Below are positions 15,001 through 17,849 of a stretch of 17,849 nt of DNA, piece by piece. The DNA is taken from assembly GCA_036733285.1 (NCBI GenBank), contig DAINAU010000088.1:1-17849 (forward strand), given 5' to 3'. The stretch comes from JAGOBX01 sp036733285. GTDB lineage: Bacteria; JAGOBX01. Under the pieces are notes generated by a model that saw only the letters and a program-made list of their open reading frames with translations, ran no database searches and was not told where the DNA came from. Each line of letters starts with the position of its first letter. Within the stretch, counting starts at the first letter, position 1. The translations under genes and the position numbers were made by a program.

Positions 15001-17545
15001 GTTCCCAGTTTAATTCTGAATAATCGTCGAGCCTGAAATTTTTTCTTTCAATACTGTTGTTAGAAGTTATCAGGGGATAAGAGATTATCTCAACGGGAGA
15101 GTCTTTGCTATTAAGTAACGCGATGGCGTCGCCGGTAGCTCTCATTGAAAATGAGGAAGAACCTTTGATAAGAATAGAAGGGACGTCCCCGTAATTCCAC
15201 GCGTTGCCGTTTTCGTGAAAGACCGCATATTCGCCGGGGCCGATATATAAATCGCCGGAAACAGCGATGAATTTAGATTTTATCCAGCTTGAACCGCTTA
15301 ATACCCCGAATTTCCAGCCGGTTAAATTAACGGTCTCGGAACCGCAATTAAAAAATTCAATCCATTCGCCCGTATCTTCCGAGAATCCCGGCGGAACGTC
15401 GAACATTATTTCGGTTATTTTTATATTTGTGTCCGCTCCGTTATAAGAAGATATAGTTGTATTGGAATCTCCCGGCGTTTTACTTAAAAATTCATTTGAA
15501 GCCTGCCATTCCGCTTCAGAAGAAGGATCTGAATACAAGGAGAATAGTTCTATAGAATGACCGGTTGTAGCTTTATCAGGATAAACAAAAGAAACGACAG
15601 TCGCGCCTGAAGCGGTAATTAATCCGATGTTTTGCGAACTTAGATTGAAATCAAAAACATTAAAATCAAAAAGTATTGGAGGCGTATCTCCATAAAAATC
15701 ATACCATTGTTCCGCTGAAGGAGACGCGACAGCGTATTGTCCGGGTTTAATAATTTTACTGCCAACGCCGTTGACATTATGATAAACAGAACTGAAATTT
15801 ATTGGATTTTCGCCGTCGAGAATTTTCCACCCGTTAAAATCAACGTCTGAAATTCCATTGTTATAAATTTCAAGCCAATCTTTTTCGGAACCGTTATCAT
15901 AAAATATTTCAGTAATAATCAGGCTTGTATCGCCGGAAACGCTTAAGCGATGGGGTCCTGAAGTATCGCATAACGATTCGTTTCCCTGAGTATCGACTGC
16001 GACAACGGCGAACCAATAACTCACTCCGTTTAATATTTGATCGCCGACGTTGGAAGTAGTCAAAACCGCGTTTGTCTGATTTATATTTTTAATCTGCATT
16101 TCTGGAAAAAGCCAAGGGTCTTCATCTGTTTTTCCGTCTGCGTCGTCGTCTTCAGGAATTCCGGAGCCGGTAAAACTTGAAGAAAATCTATCAATATTGC
16201 CGGTCGGGTCTTCGTCGAAATAGCCGTCTCCGTCGTTATCAATTTTATCGCCGATATTATAATTTGAATTAATCGGTTTTGAATCTATGAAAATATAATA
16301 TCTTGAAAAATCGGAAATATTTAACTCCGGTTTTGTCCAATTGAGTTCAAATGAATTTAAGGAAGCGGTTACGGATAAATTTGAAGGTTTATCCGGAGGA
16401 GTATTATCGTAATTATCAGCGTCGCCTGTATTTTCAGGGTCTAATCCCGACATAATATGATGGAAATGAGACATATATCGTCTTGCTATTCTAAAATCAT
16501 GGATTATAATATGAGCTTCGTCGTTTTGATTTGATTTTAACATTGCCTGACTTGAAAAATTTGCCGACCCTGCGCAGAGTATATCCAAATCAATTATGAA
16601 AATTTTGCTGTGCTGATCATTCATAGGCGATTCGATTCTGCACGTGTGATTGTTTTGAAGAGCGGATTGAACAGGACCGGCAGAATAAGCTCCTTTGGCG
16701 CCTATTTTAAAAGCTGTCGAATTATTGATTATGGAATCTTTGATTTTATTACCGGCGTTTGCTTCAGGGTCGGAATTGCTGCTGCCCCAAGCATTAGCCA
16801 TATAAATAATCGATTCTTTGGCGTTTTCAATCAAATATCTCAATCGGCCGACAATACTCTCGGCGCCAGATTCCATACCGTTGTTATTGTCGTCTGGAGA
16901 AAATCGTATTTCGACCGTATCTCCGTAAGGAGAAAAATGATAAATATTTCCGGTTGTGGTTTGCGAATGAAAAATTCTGTTAAACTCGTCGGTTTGTTCT
17001 TTTTCGATTTTTTTTAATAAATCAGGAAATTCATCGCGGAATAAAATTATAGAATTGTTATGCTCGTAATTCCAGCCGTTTCTATTATGATTTGCCGAAG
17101 AAATAATAACCCCTTTATTCGCGACATAGCATATTTTCGAATGAGTTAAATATGTTTTATTGCTTCCGTTCATTTCAACGAGAGGGTCGGCTATCGCTCT
17201 TATATGATTCCATTTTGATATATTATAATTATAATCGCCAATGATTCTTAAAGGCGCGGTTCTGCCGGATTGCTCAACCAGTCTGTTCAAGCCGATAGAA
17301 TTGTCTCCGCTAATCCAATTAATTGTTCCGACATTTTCATCGTCCCATGCCATACTTTGAACATAAACAGTATCTTCAGGGGAAGCCGAATCGATAAAAT
17401 ACGAATGCCATTTTTCAAAACATGAATAATCGTCTTTATGATTTGCGGCAGAAAATTGAGACCACCACCATGGTCTTGCGCAGATATTCAACGGAAAAAT
17501 AAACGCCGAAAAAATAATAAATAAAATAAATATACAATATTTCAA
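12029..17545 (-). CDS. Giant exported PLD-type protein with lamin-tail, Ig-repeat and dockerin-like modules
   Basis: An 1838-residue exported protein. Residues 1-23 are a signal peptide. Residues 50-365 form two phospholipase-D-type halves. The second has a full HKD motif (H312, K314, D319, then GSAN 326-329 and E343). The first keeps H135 and K137 but has Ala at 142 where Asp is usual. An FN3-like region (385-535) carries two acidic DxDxDG-type insertions (436-446 and 466-476), likely calcium sites. Two lamin-tail-like domains follow (about 540-690 and 706-865), then nine Ig-like repeats (869-1706), a carboxypeptidase-regulatory-like domain (1708-1787) and a dockerin-like end (1788-1838). 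The PLD fold breaks phosphodiester bonds in lipids or nucleic acids; with lamin-tail domains an extracellular nuclease or phosphodiesterase is most likely, which is inference. The start is TTG at 17545 (stop three codons upstream, no later ATG before the signal peptide ends) with no clear ribosome site. No cohesin gene is visible. Confidence 0.88.
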   Translation of the reverse strand: MKYCIFILFIIFSAFIFPLNICARPWWWSQFSAANHKDDYSCFEKWHSYFIDSASPEDTVYVQSMAWDDENVGTINWISGDNSIGLNRLVEQSGRTAPLRIIGDYNYNISKWNHIRAIADPLVEMNGSNKTYLTHSKICYVANKGVIISSANHNRNGWNYEHNNSIILFRDEFPDLLKKIEKEQTDEFNRIFHSQTTTGNIYHFSPYGDTVEIRFSPDDNNNGMESGAESIVGRLRYLIENAKESIIYMANAWGSSNSDPEANAGNKIKDSIINNSTAFKIGAKGAYSAGPVQSALQNNHTCRIESPMNDQHSKIFIIDLDILCAGSANFSSQAMLKSNQNDEAHIIIHDFRIARRYMSHFHHIMSGLDPENTGDADNYDNTPPDKPSNLSVTASLNSFELNWTKPELNISDFSRYYIFIDSKPINSNYNIGDKIDNDGDGYFDEDPTGNIDRFSSSFTGSGIPEDDDADGKTDEDPWLFPEMQIKNINQTNAVLTTSNVGDQILNGVSYWFAVVAVDTQGNESLCDTSGPHRLSVSGDTSLIITEIFYDNGSEKDWLEIYNNGISDVDFNGWKILDGENPINFSSVYHNVNGVGSKIIKPGQYAVASPSAEQWYDFYGDTPPILFDFNVFDFNLSSQNIGLITASGATVVSFVYPDKATTGHSIELFSLYSDPSSEAEWQASNEFLSKTPGDSNTTISSYNGADTNIKITEIMFDVPPGFSEDTGEWIEFFNCGSETVNLTGWKFGVLSGSSWIKSKFIAVSGDLYIGPGEYAVFHENGNAWNYGDVPSILIKGSSSFSMRATGDAIALLNSKDSPVEIISYPLITSNNSIERKNFRLDDYSELNWEPSNFTNGETHTAGKINTTALPEISIQSPENMYDTINQTLIISGTTLNSWKGDTVSIYLNGNLSSEIIIEQPNGSWSDECIMQSPGDSVCAVLNEQFGKSASDTIAINYFHPLELSLDLIFTEYDSMIKPLYFDIKTIGTDFGDTLIIFNEIANSTETITLTKRDGSYYDTIVLSDYGDTVWSFVYDKFGRNCYDTITVNYHPELLIQIQTPSNFHDTFLNQISVSGTTLGTDRGGTVTVFTNAETQSFYIIQELDGSFNSTALLSGNLSDSIIVKLEDRFGRTAYDSISVNYFPEHSLKISYPNSGIDTNSKIITIKGTSNFSFPGDAVVLSASTFLGVLEDIEGNNSPEFLYDYAVQSVIPIAASDSLWQGTVSLSNQNDSVIATLIDRFGRTYYDTLQINYFGNSSIGIIFPWAKYDTNSQFVNVSGSSYNSRSGDTINIFVNEIFQSSFSIDANNGEWNGTANLISANDSITAFIVSDWCGTSADTVEAHYFTTISFGISNPAYNTDTNIKSILISGTSSGVAGPDKIEIFLNGDYSNRQDAYYIWEENENWSVNSQINNIGDRITAKLTDQFGRILWDTITLNYYPPASIVFCSPAPYSETTSQSISISGTTYNSNAGDSIFIFQNGNLIDAIFISQPNDSWASSIILNDSLNVITLKLFDKFNEFRWDTLTISYFPIPNIKILSPLNNSNTNVLIISVSGSAQNISDGDSVEIFINSIFNSAGSISNFQWNGTGLISALSDSILVKLTDKFGRIAYDTITIKLSEISVAILNPVSSGLTYETTALFVSIAGTTNNLISNDTLNLLINDSLYISQSASSTWNCSVPLSIYSETINVTIIDGFGRTAIDTIFLSPGLTASGYISLEGNNNDSSNAMITIYNETESFSTFSDSSGFFVARFLYSDSFILTVSKPLYKSFVSNFYLYPEYVCEPVILYAGDFFRDGVINIRDAAMIKKHFGKIFPDLDIDGNSMIGNEEKYFLKKNYFK
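12428..14941 (-). repeat. Nine tandem Ig-like repeats encoded in the giant gene
   Basis: Residues 869-1706 divide into nine units starting at about 869, 960, 1051, 1143, 1254, 1345, 1439, 1530 and 1618, most 88-94 residues long. Each unit keeps ISGTT, GDT with an IFxNG-type strand, an aromatic-centred GSW/GEW, DSIxAxL, DxFGR and a closing DTIxINYFP. Unit 4 is longest (about 111) because of an insertion before its W motif. Unit 2 lacks the ISGTT strand, and unit 5 has DWCG in place of DxFGR. Sequence between units has diverged, so they are old duplications and not a recent expansion. They probably act as a rigid stalk. Confidence 0.85.
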
Positions 17546-17849
17546 TTTTTTTTACAATGTAACAACAATAAAATATTAAAATTTTATTATGCATAATCCG
17601 GTTAAACCGGAAAAATATTAATAGTATCAAAAATATTTTTGCTCAAATTGCAAGATTTTTATAATACAATAAAACGTAAAATAATAAAATCAATAATTTT
17701 GTGATAAAAATCAAAACTTTTCAATTTTCTAATACAATTTTTGGGTTAAAATTATTGAGACAATTTCTGACTGCGCGCAGGAATAATTTGGATTAACAGT
17801 CCCAAAGAACAAATATTTTTCGCAAGTTACAAAACCCCAAACAAACCTT
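17546..17849. other. Gene-free right edge with upstream signals of the giant gene
   Basis: No convincing gene is present. On the minus strand TTGAGC (17646-17641) and TATTAA (17623-17618), 17 bases apart, form a weak promoter candidate for the giant gene. A perfect palindrome, CCGGTT-A-AACCGG (17598-17610), follows it at the position where a repressor could bind. Further right, CTGCGCGCAG (17771-17780) is a 10-bp palindrome between the arms AAATTATT (about 17750-17757) and AATAATTT (about 17782-17789), and GACTG/CAGTC (17769-17773 and 17797-17801) is a second overlapping pair. No T-run suggests a terminator. Confidence 0.4.

Noticed and set aside
16610..17017. Plus-strand open frame of 135 codons inside the giant gene
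   Set aside because: It lies opposite the conserved HKD region and has no promoter or ribosome site; its composition is that of an antisense shadow.
17436..17630. Minus-strand open frame of 64 codons overlapping the start of the giant gene
   Set aside because: It is a Phe/Ile/Tyr-rich frame in AT-rich DNA that overlaps the signal peptide in another frame, with no ribosome site and no recognisable feature.

Overview
The window is AT-rich (roughly two thirds A+T by eye), densely coded and read with the standard bacterial code. It looks like a chromosomal segment of a diderm (Gram-negative type) bacterium. The evidence is an FtsEX pair followed by an EnvC-like factor with a signal sequence, and a very large exported protein with a dockerin-like tail. 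I cannot name the lineage. The mix of a cyanobacterial/plant-type GlgC, a dockerin-like module and no diagnostic phylum marker suggests an uncultured, little-studied phylum, but that is inference. No tRNA, rRNA, CRISPR array, transposase or phage gene is visible.

Layout. Bases 1-553 are gene-free and rich in hairpins. A plus-strand block follows: glgC (glycogen synthesis), a small FmdB-type zinc-ribbon protein with an extra Cys-rich tail, then a consensus sigma70 promoter driving rplM, rpsI, argJ and a small TPR-like membrane protein. argJ starts inside rpsI. Two stand-alone CheY-like receivers come next, separated by an intrinsic terminator. A convergent, repeat-structured gap of about 290 bp (5642-5927) closes this half.

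The minus-strand block reads right to left: prfB (release factor 2, with the classic +1 programmed frameshift), a membrane protein resembling DUF5693, ftsE, ftsX, and an envC-like coiled-coil/LytM protein. The genes overlap or are 6-17 bp apart, so they look like one transcript. FtsE and FtsX form the ABC-type switch that controls septal peptidoglycan hydrolysis. The EnvC-like protein has lost the LytM zinc ligands, as expected for an amidase activator. The unknown membrane protein inside this operon is the best candidate for a new envelope or division partner.

Divergent from prfB, across another hairpin-rich gap, a well-formed promoter drives a 73-aa basic protein with one C-terminal membrane helix. 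The last third is a single 5.5 kb minus-strand gene for an 1838-residue exported protein: signal peptide, two phospholipase-D-type (HKD) halves, an FN3-like region with DxDxDG insertions, two lamin-tail-like domains, nine tandem Ig-like repeats, a carboxypeptidase-regulatory-like domain and a dockerin-like C-terminus. It is probably a cell-surface or secreted phosphodiesterase/nuclease. This protein, the unknown gene in the ftsEX operon and the recurring intergenic palindromes are the parts most worth following up.
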